Shown here piece after piece: positions 33,125 to 41,395 of a DNA stretch of 64,000 nt. The notes beneath the pieces are model-generated. The model saw nothing but the letters and a program-made list of their open reading frames with translations, ran no database searches and was not told the DNA's origin. Position 1 is the first letter of the stretch. Each line of letters starts with the position of its first letter. A program made the translations under genes and the position numbers. The DNA comes from Streptomyces sp. NBC_00459 (GTDB lineage Bacteria > Actinomycetota > Actinomycetes > Streptomycetales > Streptomycetaceae): positions 9,610,001-9,674,000 of the forward strand of contig NZ_CP107903.1 of NCBI RefSeq assembly GCF_036013955.1, read 5' to 3'.

Positions 33125-33643
33125 TCAGGCTGCCCGGCCTTCGACCGGGGGGCGGGACGGGTGCTCACCGAAGAACGAGGTGAGCTTGGCGAGGGCGGGG
33201 GAGACGTATTCGTCCTTGTCGTGCAGGTCGAAATGGGAGGCGCCGTCGATCCAGAACAACTTCTTCGGCTCCCCGGCCCGTTCGACGGCCGTTCGGCTGA
33301 AGTGGAACGTGGCGGACTCGCTGCCCGCGATCATCGGCAGCGGGCGCGGAGCGAGGCTCTCGATGCCGGCGAAGGAGTCGTAACGGCCGATCTGGTCGAC
33401 ACTGCGCAGAACCCACGCGTTCTCGGTCCGCAGGTTCGTACCGCGTGCGGTGCGGCAGTGCTCGTGCCTCTGCCGGAGATGGCCCTGCGTCGTCTCGTCG
33501 GCTTCACCGCGCACGATGTGTTCGACGGGGCTGGGCCCACCGAGAGCCTCGTCCGTACGCGGGAGTCCGGCGCGGTCGTCGGGCGTGTGCAGGTGACCGG
33601 CCGGCGTCAGGCCGTTGCTGACGAAGGTGACATCCGTTCGCAC
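33125..33643 (-). pseudogene. Alpha/beta hydrolase with its core deleted
   Basis: The open frame of 172 residues from GTG 33643 begins like a normal hydrolase (TDVTFVSNGLTPAGHLHTPD) but jumps straight to the C-terminal region (WVLRSVDQIGRYDSFAGIES, IDGASHFDLHDKDEYV). About 140 residues, including the nucleophile elbow, are absent compared with the full-length relative at 43427-44338. The reading frame survives, so a short protein may be made, but it cannot be an active hydrolase. It follows the regulatory palindrome at 33852. Confidence 0.75.
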
Positions 33644-33851
33644 TGTTTCACTCGCCTCCTCCGCCTGCAGCATGGAAATACGGAATATCGGTGACGTACG
33701 GAAAGTAATTCCGTCCCGGGGGTTGGCCGTCCCGGTTGATCGGGTGGATGCTCCTTGTAGGCCGATTCTGATCGGCGAACACGCCATCGACCCTGCCACT
33801 TTCGAGGGAATCCGCAAAGGGGAGAATTCCACCCTGGGCATCACTTATCCA

Positions 33852-33870
33852 GGGGAGAGATTCTTACCCC
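33852..33870. promoter_or_regulatory. XRE regulon palindrome, site 1
   Basis: GGGGAGAGATTCTTACCCC, arranged as four G, eleven bases, four C. It lies 35 bases upstream of the XRE regulator ATG at 33906 and also faces the minus-strand hydrolase remnant. Confidence 0.75.
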
Positions 33871-33905
33871 CCTCGGGCAGACCGAGCGCTGCGACACTGG
33901 CTGTC

Positions 33906-34781
33906 ATGACCAGCGACGCGCATCTGAACGAGCTGGGAGAATTCCTCAAGGTGCGGAGGGCGGAGTTGACCCCGCGCACCGTCGGTCTGCCCGACACCGG
34001 TGGCCGGCGTGTGCCTGGCCTGCGCAGGGAGGAGGTCGCCCTGCTCGCCGCAATCAGCACCGACTACTACACAAGGCTGGAACAGGGCCGTATCCAGCCG
34101 TCCGCGTCAGTGCTGGCGGCGCTCGCCCATGTCCTGCGTCTGGATGATCACCAGCGTGACCACCTGTTCGAGCTGGCAGGCCGGCAACGGGCGGGACACC
34201 GTCGCCCGGCCGTCCAGAAGGTTCACCCGCAGTTGTGCCGTCTGCTCGACGATCTCACCGTGAGTCCTGGCGTGGTGATCGGCCGCAGTATGGACATCCT
34301 GGCGTGGAATCCGCTTGCCGCCGCCCTGGTGACCGATTTCGCGAAGGTGCCGGAAGGCAAGCGGAACTGCGTCCGTATCCTCTTCACCGATCCGTCCATG
34401 CGGACGCTGTACCCGGACTGGCGGGCCGTCGCCCGTGGCTGTGTGTCTCATCTGCGCATGACGGCCGCCAAATACCCGGACGATCCGCGGCTGACCAGCC
34501 TGGTCGGCGAACTCTCCGTGCAGGACAGGGATTTCGGGCAGTGGTGGGGAAGCCGTCACGTGCCGTCTCGCAGGCTGGGCATGAAGAGGTTCAACCACCC
34601 CGTCGTCGGCGAACTCGTCCTCGACTGGGACACCTTCACCTGCGGCAGCGATCCCGACCAGGAACTCGTCGTCTGGACGGCGGAGCCTGGCACGCCGTCG
34701 TACGACGGGCTGCGTGACCTCGCCTCGTGGGCCTCCGGTCGGCGCGGCGGCCCCGCCGACCGGTCCGGTCGACCGGTGTGA
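33906..34781 (+). CDS. XRE-family regulator with MmyB-like ligand domain (1)
   Basis: 291 residues from ATG 33906. No ribosome-binding site precedes it; GACACT eight bases upstream suggests a leaderless transcript. The HTH covers residues 10-90 (LGEFLKVRRAELTPRTVGLP, VPGLRREEVALLAAISTDYY, TRLEQGRIQPSASVLAALAH). The C-terminal MmyB-like PAS-type domain runs from about 105 (MDILAWNPLAAALVTDFAKV to ELVVWTAEPGTPSYDGLRDL). Such regulators typically control an adjacent oxidoreductase or dehydrogenase. Three paralogues in this window share an upstream palindrome at the same distance, indicating autoregulation. Confidence 0.92.
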   Translation: MTSDAHLNELGEFLKVRRAELTPRTVGLPDTGGRRVPGLRREEVALLAAISTDYYTRLEQGRIQPSASVLAALAHVLRLDDHQRDHLFELAGRQRAGHRRPAVQKVHPQLCRLLDDLTVSPGVVIGRSMDILAWNPLAAALVTDFAKVPEGKRNCVRILFTDPSMRTLYPDWRAVARGCVSHLRMTAAKYPDDPRLTSLVGELSVQDRDFGQWWGSRHVPSRRLGMKRFNHPVVGELVLDWDTFTCGSDPDQELVVWTAEPGTPSYDGLRDLASWASGRRGGPADRSGRPV

Positions 34782-34833
34782 AGGACTGGTCCGGCGTCGT
34801 GCACTCGGGAGGAAAAGGTGAATTACCGAACCC

Positions 34834-34852
34834 TGGGAGAAAACTCTCCCCC
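34834..34852. promoter_or_regulatory. XRE regulon palindrome, site 2
   Basis: TGGGAGAAAACTCTCCCCC, a close variant of the four-eleven-four palindrome, 35 bases upstream of the second XRE regulator ATG at 34888. Confidence 0.75.
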
Positions 34853-34887
34853 TCAGTTTTCGGATGAACGCTGCGACACTGACGGCT

Positions 34888-35757
34888 ATGGACAGCGAAG
34901 CGCATTTGCCTGAACTGGGAGAATTCCTCAAGGAGCGCCGAGCCCAACTCAGCCCGCGGACCGTGGGCCTGCCCGACTCCGGGGCACCTCGGCGTGTGCC
35001 GGGGCTGCGCCGTGAGGAGGTCGCCCGACTCTTGGGAATCAGTCCGTACTCCTACGCGCGGTTGGAGCAGGGGCGTGCCCCCGTGCCGAGGTCGGTGCTC
35101 AACGGTCTGGTCCGTGTCCTGCACCTCGATGACGACCAGCGTGACCATCTGATCGAGCTGGCCGCGGGTGGCGAGTATGAACCGCGCCGCCGACCGGCGC
35201 AGAAGGTCCACCCGCAGCTGAGGCGCATCCTGGACGAGCTGACGGCGACTCCCGCGCTCGTCCTGGGCCGGAACCTGGACATCCTCGCCTGGAACCCCCT
35301 GGCCGCCGCTCTGCTCACCGACTTCGACCGGATCCCCGAGAAGAAGCGGAACTACGCCCGGCTGCTATTCACCGACCCCGCCTTCCGGGAGCTCTACCGC
35401 GACTGGCGGACGAACGCCCGGACCTGCGTCGCCCACCTGCGCCTGGAGGCCGCCAGGTGCCCTGGCGACCCCGGTTTGGCCGCACTTGTCGGTGAGCTCT
35501 CGGTGGCCGACACCGACTTCAGGCAGTGGTGGGCCGGCCGTCAGATGACCGGACTGCGGATGGGCACCAAGAGGCTGCGACACCCGCTCGTCGGCGACCT
35601 CACCCTCGACTGGGACAGCCTGACCTGCACAACCGCCCCCGCACAGAAGCTGGTGATCTCGACCGCCGAGCCCGGGACCCCGTCCCATGACGGGCTCCTC
35701 TTCCTCGCGTCGTGGACTGCGGATCCGGATCAGTCGGCACGGGACGCGGCAGCCTGA
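34888..35757 (+). CDS. XRE-family regulator with MmyB-like ligand domain (2)
   Basis: 289 residues from ATG 34888. GCTGCGACACTGACGGCT immediately upstream parallels the sequence before paralogue 1, again suggesting a leaderless start. HTH VPGLRREEVARLLGISPYSY and ARLEQGRAPVPRSVLNGLVR; ligand domain LDILAWNPLAAALLTDFDRI to LVISTAEPGTPSHDGLLFLA. It is closely related to the gene directly upstream, probably a tandem duplication. No enzyme gene lies directly downstream except a damaged HAD gene. Confidence 0.92.
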   Translation: MDSEAHLPELGEFLKERRAQLSPRTVGLPDSGAPRRVPGLRREEVARLLGISPYSYARLEQGRAPVPRSVLNGLVRVLHLDDDQRDHLIELAAGGEYEPRRRPAQKVHPQLRRILDELTATPALVLGRNLDILAWNPLAAALLTDFDRIPEKKRNYARLLFTDPAFRELYRDWRTNARTCVAHLRLEAARCPGDPGLAALVGELSVADTDFRQWWAGRQMTGLRMGTKRLRHPLVGDLTLDWDSLTCTTAPAQKLVISTAEPGTPSHDGLLFLASWTADPDQSARDAAA

Positions 35758-35851
35758 TCGTGACGGGGGCAGCCGGCTTGCGCCGTCGTGGCGGCCGGGG
35801 GTGCCGAGGACGAGATGAGGGCGGGCTGAGACCGGAACACCGCAGTCACTC

Positions 35852-36490
35852 ATGGGTATCGGTCCCACGACAGCGCAGGTGTGGTCGGTCACGTCCTCCT
35901 GCTGGCTGTTCCGGGCGGCCGTGCACCTGTGGGATCCTGACGGGATGACCTCGCTGGACCGTGCCTGGGGCCTGGCCGAGGGCACGCTGGCAGGAGCGGC
36001 GTTCGAAGGCGAGCTTCTCCAGGCAGCCGTCACGGGGCGTCTGAGCGACGAACAATGGCGGCGCCAGATCGCCCAGGTCCTGGCCTCGGTCTGTGGATCA
36101 GTTGAGCGGGCCGGGGGGCTCGTCGAGGCATGGAGCCGACTCACCGGCCGAGTCGACCCTGACGTTGTGGATTTGCTCGCCGCGCTCCGCACGAAGGTGC
36201 CGGTGGTCCTGGTCTCCAACGCGACCACGCGGCTGGAGGCATATCTTGCGGGGATCGGACTGGACGAGGCATTCGACGCGGTGATCAACACCGCCAGGAT
36301 CGGAGTGGCCAAGCCAGACCAACGCGTCTTCGACATAGCCGCCGGGCGGGTCGGAGCCGATCTCAAGCGCTGCCTGTTCGTAGACGACACCGTCGGCCAT
36401 GTCACCGCAGCCCAGGCGGCCGGCGCAACCGGCGTGCACTACCAGGACATCGAGCAACTACGGACCGCGGTTGCACTGCTGCTGGATTGA
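35852..36490 (+). pseudogene. HAD-family hydrolase, motif I destroyed by a frameshift
   Basis: Residues after HLWDPDGMTSLDRAWGLAEG match HAD hydrolases well: VPVVLVSNATTRLEAYLAGI (motif II), RIGVAKPDQRVFDIAA (Lys of motif III) and CLFVDDTVGHVTAAQAAGATG (motif IV Asp pair). The expected motif I, normally LLLDFNGV just before HLWDPDG, is not present. The DNA there (CTCCTGCTGGCTGTTCCGGG) fits it in another frame with one extra base. The nucleophile Asp is thus lost. A shorter protein could start at ATG 35945. It is most likely an inactive gene. Confidence 0.65.
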
Positions 36491-36639
36491 CATGCCTCGC
36501 GAAGACGCTGGCCCTCGGATGTTGCTGAAACGCCGACACTTCTGCGCGCAGGTCCCGTCCAGCGTTCCCGGAACTGACCTTCAGATGTCGCACCCGACAC
36601 AATCAGCCACCACCGGCTCACCTCGTAGAAGTGAGCGGT

Positions 36640-36914
36640 GCGTTGCGTTCCCGCGTGAGAGCTGGCGGCAGATCTGGTCCAACAACCCGCAGGAACGCCT
36701 GAACAAGGAGACCCGTCGCCGCACCGACGTCGTCGGGATCTTCCCCGACCGCACCGCCTTGATCCGGCTGGTCGGCGCGGTCCTGGCCGAGCAGAACGAC
36801 GAACGGACCGAAGCCCGCCGCTACATGGGCATCGAACTCCTCGGCAAGGCCCGCCTCCACCCGATCGAGTCAGAAACCGACGAGACGGCCCTGCCCACCG
36901 AACTCACCGCATAG
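36640..36914 (+). pseudogene. IS256-family transposase C-terminus
   Basis: SWRQIWSNNPQERLNKETRR, RTDVVGIFPDRTALIRLVGA, VLAEQNDERTEARRYMGIEL and HPIESETDETALPTELTA form the last about 90 residues of an IS256-family transposase, including its catalytic Glu region (NNPxERLNKExRRR). Everything upstream of 36640 is unrelated. Right end or N-terminus of the element not seen. Confidence 0.85.
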
Positions 36915-37101
36915 CCTCAAAACGAGATCACCGAGTGGCCGTCAGTACACCACTCCAGCGGACGTGACCCGACCGTGTCAGCATCACCTCGAAACGCGAG
37001 GACAGCCAGAAGTAATTGAGTACCCACTGAGGCCGCCCCGAGGCAGAATGATCACCATGACGACTTGAAGAGCGTCGGCAGGACGCGCGGCCTGGCGCAA
37101 G

Positions 37102-37401
37102 ATGGGGATCGGCTGGTCCGTCTTCGACGATGAACGCTGGATCTGCATTGCGTGCCGGGAACCAGTCAGTTCCTACCAGTACCGCTTTCATCCGCCCGAG
37201 TCCTCAAGTTTCGAGCGCTGCGTCGGGCTGGCATGGTGCTCTGGATGCCGGATCTACTCGGGCAACATGGTTCGCGTTCCTCGCGAGCGGGTCCTGGTCG
37301 ACGCCCTTGCGTCGCTTCCTCCCGGCGATCGTGACCGGCTGCTCCGCAAGGAGGCCGCGTTGATCGACCATCTCGATCGCCGAGGCCTCAGTCAGCAATG
37401 A
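37102..37401 (+). CDS. Conserved Streptomyces-type zinc-binding hypothetical protein
   Basis: 99 residues. CIACRE and, 40 residues on, LAWCSGCRIYSGNMVRVPRE supply two CxxC pairs, arranged as a zinc ribbon. A helical tail RVLVDALASLPPGDRDRLLR follows. I have seen the same WRCIAC..LAWCPxCxIY..VxVPR layout in other Streptomyces hypothetical proteins. Function unknown. The GC-rich spacer 36915-37101 shows nothing else. Confidence 0.6.
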   Translation: MGIGWSVFDDERWICIACREPVSSYQYRFHPPESSSFERCVGLAWCSGCRIYSGNMVRVPRERVLVDALASLPPGDRDRLLRKEAALIDHLDRRGLSQQ

Positions 37402-37589
37402 GGTGAGCAGCACGTTGAGCCAGACCCGGGGGAACCGGAGTGGCCGAGCGCAACACTGTCAAAGAGCTCCTGAATCGCCTATCGATGCAACAAGCGGGTC
37501 CTGGTGACAAGACGTCAAGAGCGTCCTGAGACCTCGCGATGCCAGTGGTCAGCGCCCCGCATGCCGGGTCCGTCTGTCGTTCGGTGCGA

Positions 37590-37715
37590 ACCTGGTTCTG
37601 GAGGTGCTCGACGACGGTCGGGGCGCGTATCCAGCCCGCTCCCGCGACGGAGGGATGGGGCTGGTCTCCGTACGCCGCCGGGCCGAGGAACTGGCGAGCG
37701 AGCAGGTGCAGAACG
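37590..37715 (+). pseudogene. Histidine kinase ATPase-domain remnant
   Basis: GANLVLEVLDDGRGAYPARS followed by DGGMGLVSVRRRAEEL is the G1/G2-box end of a NarL-type sensor kinase ATP-binding domain. There is no upstream kinase and the frame leaves homology after RAEELA. The segment 37430-37935 is a mosaic; a minus-strand membrane-protein tail lies within it. Confidence 0.6.
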
Positions 37716-37805
37716 CTGTGCTCGGGGCCAGGATGAGGACGTACGGCAGGGCGACGATGCCGTACACGGCGGCCGTCGCCCCGACGTTTCACTGGCCGGA
37801 GCCGC

Positions 37806-37900
37806 TCAGTCCTTTGCCTTCCGCCGCATCCTGGCCCTGATGTAGGCGACTGCCGAGACCACAAGGATGAACAGGCCATGGCCACCCTCAAGTCCTGAAC
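37806..37900 (-). pseudogene. C-terminal tail of a lost membrane protein
   Basis: The minus strand reads GHGLFILVVSAVAYIRARMR then RKAKD and stops at 37806: one membrane helix with a basic tail. Downstream on the same strand, VGATAAVYGIVALPYVLILA in another frame looks like a further helix. No start or full gene can be drawn. Confidence 0.35.
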
Positions 37901-37937
37901 CTGAAGAGGAAGCCTCACTGGCTCCTATACTCCTGGC

Positions 37938-38279
37938 GTGTTTGATACGCCGAACCTCTTCCACGTTTCCTCCGTGCTCAATCGCCGGTCGATCGCCCAG
38001 CATGGCCTGGATTGGGCCCGGATGGGCGCCGCACGGGGAATCGCCGGCAGCCGCCGCCCTGAGGTGGAGGGGATCTTCGTCTGTCGGGGCGAGGAGGAAG
38101 CAGCGTTCTTCTTTCAGATCAACAACACCGGTGGGCGGGTTGATCTCTGGTCCGTGGACGGCGTCGATGAGGGGTTGCTCCTCGACAACGGCAACGGATT
38201 CGTCTACCTGCCCGGCCGCATACCAGCCGCGCGAGTCCGTCTCGTGCGATCAGACGTTCCTCCGCAGCTTGGTTTTTGA
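37938..38279 (+). CDS. Hypothetical protein, leaderless
   Basis: 113 residues from GTG 37938. TATACT ends six bases upstream and there is no ribosome-binding site, so the transcript is probably leaderless. The sequence LFHVSSVLNRRSIAQHGLDW, GIAGSRRPEVEGIFVC, then a strand-rich part and PGRIPAARVRLV is well-formed and soluble. The opening His-x-Ser/Thr with a following helix is reminiscent of ADP-ribosyl- or RNA 2'-phosphotransferase-like folds, which is only a guess. The family is not recognised. Confidence 0.6.
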   Translation: MFDTPNLFHVSSVLNRRSIAQHGLDWARMGAARGIAGSRRPEVEGIFVCRGEEEAAFFFQINNTGGRVDLWSVDGVDEGLLLDNGNGFVYLPGRIPAARVRLVRSDVPPQLGF

Positions 38280-38490
38280 CTTCGCGCGGCGGTGCGACTG
38301 GGGGCAGGCCCACGCGGAATCTGGATGTGAGCTCGGCAAAGGTGTGGTTGCAGCGCAGGTGCGCCAGCCTCGTCAGCGCCTGGCGGCTGCCGGTCAGCCG
38401 CCGCCGGGTGCGGATCTGTCGTCGCCGAGCGGCCAACCCCCGCCGCAGCAGCCGCAGCGCGGAAGTGGACAGGTGCAACCCGGATGGTGG
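38280..38490 (-). pseudogene. IS5-type transposase N-terminal remnant
   Basis: The minus strand reads LRLLRRGLAARRRQIRTRRR then LTGSRQALTRLAHLRCNHTF and AELTSRFRVG, the N-terminal helix-turn-helix region of actinobacterial IS5-type transposases (LxxGRQALLVLAHLRxGDTYAxLAAGFGVG). It breaks off at 38330 where the neighbouring gene begins. Confidence 0.7.
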
Positions 38491-38565
38491 GCAATGACCC
38501 GGGGCTCTAGGCGGAGAAGGTTGCTGTTCGCCGACAACCCATCTACCTGGGGCTTCGTTGTCCTG

Positions 38566-38757
38566 TTACCGCAACCCCTCGATCCCACAGCCAGGTTGGA
38601 AGGGGCTCAGCGTGGTGAGGAGTTGCTCGACTCCGCCGTCGGCCAACGTGTTGGCGTACGCGGCGGCGAGGTTCCTTGTCGCCGTGTACCAGGTTCTGGG
38701 CCCAGGACTGGTGCACGGCACGGCATGGAATTCGATGTTCTTCAGTTCGAGGCGCAT
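38566..38757 (-). CDS. Small hypothetical protein, coupled to the ORF at 38757
   Basis: 63 residues from ATG 38757, MRLELKNIEFHAVPCTSPGP to FQPGCGIEGLR. The start codon shares bases with the stop of the preceding minus-strand ORF (TGATG). Balanced composition suggests real coding. No family recognised. Confidence 0.4.
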   Translation of the reverse strand: MRLELKNIEFHAVPCTSPGPRTWYTATRNLAAAYANTLADGGVEQLLTTLSPFQPGCGIEGLR

Positions 38758-38846
38758 CAGGGCACGCGGAGCCGCCAGGAGATTGTCCACTGCGAGGTGT
38801 GGTATTCGATGAGCCGGACGTTCCGCCAGGAGTGGTCGGGGGTCAT
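38757..38846 (-). CDS. Short ORF, possibly a gene tail
   Basis: 29 residues from ATG 38846, MTPDHSWRNVRLIEYHTSQW to SWRLRVP. The frame is open a further 60 bases upstream, without a start. It may be the end of a larger lost gene. Its stop overlaps the next start (TGATG), as within an operon. Confidence 0.3.
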   Translation of the reverse strand: MTPDHSWRNVRLIEYHTSQWTISWRLRVP

Positions 38847-38942
38847 GTCCGTCCAGGGTTGCGTGATCGTGACCCCGCCCTGGATGGCTCCTCGTGAACG
38901 ATCCAGCCGCTGGTCCAGCTATGACCGATTACGCGTGAATGG

Positions 38943-38968
38943 GGCCGGACGTCGTTCGACGTCCGGCC
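38943..38968 (-). terminator. Hairpin terminator of the quinone oxidoreductase gene
   Basis: GGCCGGACGTCG and its exact complement are separated by only TT, 55 bases past the stop of the minus-strand gene ending at 39023. Confidence 0.65.
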
Positions 38969-39022
38969 GCACTGTGAGGTGGCGCTGTGGGCTGCAGCCC
39001 CTGTGCCCGTACTTGACTCTGC

Positions 39023-39955
39023 TCAGAAGGTCAGGACCAGTCGGCCTCGAACGCCGCCGGCGGCGAGGAGCCGGTGCGCCTCGGTGGCCTGTTCCGCCGG
39101 GAACGTCCTGGCGACCCGGAGTGTGATGAGGCCGTCCTCCACCTGCTGCCGGAGCCGGTCGAGCTTGGCGCGCTCCCGGGCGTATCGGAACACGACGATC
39201 GGCTCGTAGGCGATGTCTCGTTCGCCGGGGCCGTCATAGCCCAGGAGCGTCACCACCCGGCCGCCGTCGCGTACCGCCCGAGCGGCGAGAGCGCCGAGCG
39301 ACGCGGCGTCGACGAGTCCGTCGACGCCCTCCGGGACCTCTGCGCGAACACGGCCCGGGTACTCGGCGCCGCGACGGAGTACGACGTCTGCACCGAGTTC
39401 CTTGATCAGTGCCTCGTCCTGCTCCGAGGCGTCGGCGACCACCCGCAGTCCGTCCGCCTTGGCCAGTTGGACGGCGTATCCGCCGACCGCGCCGGCCGCT
39501 CCGGTGATCGCGACGGTCTGCCCGGGCTCCAGGCGGAGGGTGTCCAGCGCCAGTCGCGCGGTCAGGCCGTTCATCGGGAGGGTTGCCGCCTGCACGTCGG
39601 TCGTAGCGTCAGGAGCGCGGACGACCGACTCCACCGACACCACCACTTGCTCGGCGTACGCGCCGTGGGAGCCGCTGGAAAGCACGATTGCCATCACGCG
39701 GTCGCCGACGCGCAGGTCCGTGTTCGTACCCGTGCCTATCTGGTCCACGACCCCTGCGGCTTCCATGCCGGGAACGAACGGCGGTTGGGCGTCCGGCGAC
39801 CGGGCGACTCCGCTGCGCTGAAGGGCATCGACCGCGTTGACGGTCGCGGCGTGCACCCGGATGCGGACCTCGCCCGGACCGGCATCGGGAGCGGGCAGTT
39901 CGAGAACCTGAAGCACCTCCGGCCCACCGGATTCCGTGAAACCTACAGCCTTCAT
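39023..39955 (-). CDS. NADP-dependent quinone oxidoreductase-like protein (MDR superfamily)
   Basis: 310 residues from ATG 39955 with GAGGTG upstream. Zinc-free MDR pattern: VHAATVNAVDALQRSGVARS, FVPGMEAAGVVDQIGTGTN, cofactor motif VAITGAAGAVGGYAVQLAKA and the end RLVLTF. It is expected to use NADPH to reduce quinone-like substrates. The regulatory palindrome at 40061 lies 105 bases upstream and XRE regulator 3 lies just beyond, the typical arrangement of a redox gene with its MmyB-type regulator. Confidence 0.9.
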   Translation of the reverse strand: MKAVGFTESGGPEVLQVLELPAPDAGPGEVRIRVHAATVNAVDALQRSGVARSPDAQPPFVPGMEAAGVVDQIGTGTNTDLRVGDRVMAIVLSSGSHGAYAEQVVVSVESVVRAPDATTDVQAATLPMNGLTARLALDTLRLEPGQTVAITGAAGAVGGYAVQLAKADGLRVVADASEQDEALIKELGADVVLRRGAEYPGRVRAEVPEGVDGLVDAASLGALAARAVRDGGRVVTLLGYDGPGERDIAYEPIVVFRYARERAKLDRLRQQVEDGLITLRVARTFPAEQATEAHRLLAAGGVRGRLVLTF

Positions 39956-40060
39956 TCGAAGCACCTCATTGCTTGGCATGTGGTCGTTGAGGTGTCCGAC
40001 CTTTCCGTCTCGCGTGCGCCCGGAAAAGGGGAAGGTTTCTGGCTGGGATGCGGTCAGTGG

Positions 40061-40079
40061 GGGGACGAATCTCTCCCCC
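40061..40079. promoter_or_regulatory. XRE regulon palindrome, site 3
   Basis: GGGGACGAATCTCTCCCCC embedded in runs of six G and six C. It lies upstream of the minus-strand quinone oxidoreductase (start 39955). Confidence 0.75.
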
Positions 40080-40304
40080 CACTGGCCGGAGCAAGTATGT
40101 GGGGCGGCCTGAGGCCTGATCATCCTGAGGCGGAACGAACGGGCCCGGCGTCCGAGCGCTCGGACTGGGAGGACCAAGCAACCGAGGACCACGTCGGCAA
40201 TGGGTACGGCCGTCCAGCGGCCGGACGCCCACAGCACTCTCGCGGCGGCCGAGCCGATGGCGTCGCGGAGGGGCGACCTCTGTCGGCCAGGGCAGCCCTG
40301 GCCA

Positions 40305-40323
40305 GGGGAAGGATTTCTCCCCC
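40305..40323. promoter_or_regulatory. XRE regulon palindrome, site 4
   Basis: GGGGAAGGATTTCTCCCCC. It stands in front of a minus-strand stretch (40085-40300) with coding-like fragments (RWTAVPIADVVLG) but no intact gene, possibly a decayed target. It is also 24 bases past the end of regulator 3. Confidence 0.65.
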
Positions 40324-40346
40324 TGCGGACGTGAGTGGGAGAGGGC

Positions 40347-41216
40347 TCAGATGGCGGGGTCGGACGTCGTCGGCTTCTGGTCCGCGGCCCAGGAGGCCAG
40401 GAGACGCAGTCCGTCGTGGGACGGGGTACCGGGTTCGGCGTTCCACACGATGATGTGCTGGTCGGGGTCCGTGCCGCAGGTGAGCGTGTTCCAGTCGAGT
40501 GTCAGCTCGCCCACCACCGGGTGATGAAGCTTCTTGATGCCCTTGCCGCGCATCGCGACGTCGTGTTCGGTCCACCACTGCCGGAACTGTGGGTCACGGG
40601 CGGAGAGCTCCTCGACCAGAGCGGTGAGGGGCTGGTCGGCGGGGTAGCGCGCGCTCTCCATGCGCAGCTGGGCGATGGCCAGCCGGGTGACCTCCTCCCA
40701 GTCGGCATACAGCTCGCGCATCCAGGGTTCGGTGAACAGCAGTCGGACGAAGACGCGCTCCTCCTCCGGGTAGCGCCCGAAATCGGTCCACAGGGCGGCG
40801 GCGAGCTGGTTCCAGCCCAGGATGTCGGTGCGCCGGCCGATGACGAAGGCCGGGGAGGCGGTGAGATCGTCCAGCATGCGCTGCAGCTGCGTATCCACCT
40901 GCTGGCGCTCGCGCGACGTGGACGGGCGCACTCTCTCTTTCGCCGCGAGGTCGAAGAGGTAGGTGCGCTGGTCTTCGTTCAGGCGGAGCGTCTTGGCGAT
41001 TTCGTCGAGCAGGGGAGCCGATGCCTGGAGGCGGCCCTGCTCGATGCGCGTGTAGTACTCGGTACTGATCGCGGCGAGAAGGGCCACCTCCTCTCGGCGC
41101 AGACCGCTCACACGCCGTCGTTCCCCGGCACGGAGTCCGACCTCGGAAGGACTGAGCTCGGCACGGCGGGCCTTGAGGAACTCACCCAGCTCGTTCAGAT
41201 GAGGGTTGCGGTTCAT
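40347..41216 (-). CDS. XRE-family regulator with MmyB-like ligand domain (3)
   Basis: 289 residues from ATG 41216, no ribosome-binding site. HTH VSGLRREEVALLAAISTEYY and TRIEQGRLQASAPLLDEIAK; ligand domain from RTDILGWNQLAAALWTDFGR to HIIVWNAEPGTPSHDGLRLL. The palindrome upstream is again 35 bases from the start codon. It is more distant from regulators 1 and 2 than they are from each other. Likely a regulator of the flanking oxidoreductase (39023) and of the flavodoxin/NTF2/DJ-1 operon (41396-43183). Confidence 0.92.
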   Translation of the reverse strand: MNRNPHLNELGEFLKARRAELSPSEVGLRAGERRRVSGLRREEVALLAAISTEYYTRIEQGRLQASAPLLDEIAKTLRLNEDQRTYLFDLAAKERVRPSTSRERQQVDTQLQRMLDDLTASPAFVIGRRTDILGWNQLAAALWTDFGRYPEEERVFVRLLFTEPWMRELYADWEEVTRLAIAQLRMESARYPADQPLTALVEELSARDPQFRQWWTEHDVAMRGKGIKKLHHPVVGELTLDWNTLTCGTDPDQHIIVWNAEPGTPSHDGLRLLASWAADQKPTTSDPAI

Positions 41217-41251
41217 GAATTGCAGCCTCGCACAAAAGCCCGGCTCTGTAA

Positions 41252-41270
41252 GGGGGAGAGATCCTGCCCA
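41252..41270. promoter_or_regulatory. XRE regulon palindrome, site 5
   Basis: GGGGGAGAGATCCTGCCCA, the weakest of the seven on its C-rich side. It is 35 bases upstream of regulator 3 (start 41216). Confidence 0.65.
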
Positions 41271-41336
41271 CGTTGGGCTTTACCTATATGTGAGAACATT
41301 ATCGACTCTGACCTGCATGGAAAATGACAGAACGGG

Positions 41337-41372
41337 ACTCGGCGGCCCGTAGTGCGTACCGGGCCGCCGAGT
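41337..41372 (-). terminator. Hairpin terminator of the DJ-1 operon
   Basis: ACTCGGCGGCCCG pairs perfectly over 13 bases with its complement across a 10-base loop, 23 bases past the minus-strand stop at 41396. Confidence 0.85.
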
Positions 41373-41395
41373 GAGTACATGGCCCTGGTGTCAGC

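Noticed and set aside
33114..33134. Possible eighth XRE palindrome
   Set aside because: It has the G run but no symmetric A/T core and its C-side is only three bases, so it does not fit the other seven.
30967..33183. 738-codon plus-strand frame
   Set aside because: It runs antisense through SnoaL, alcohol dehydrogenase and CMD-like genes, all of which have clear family motifs.
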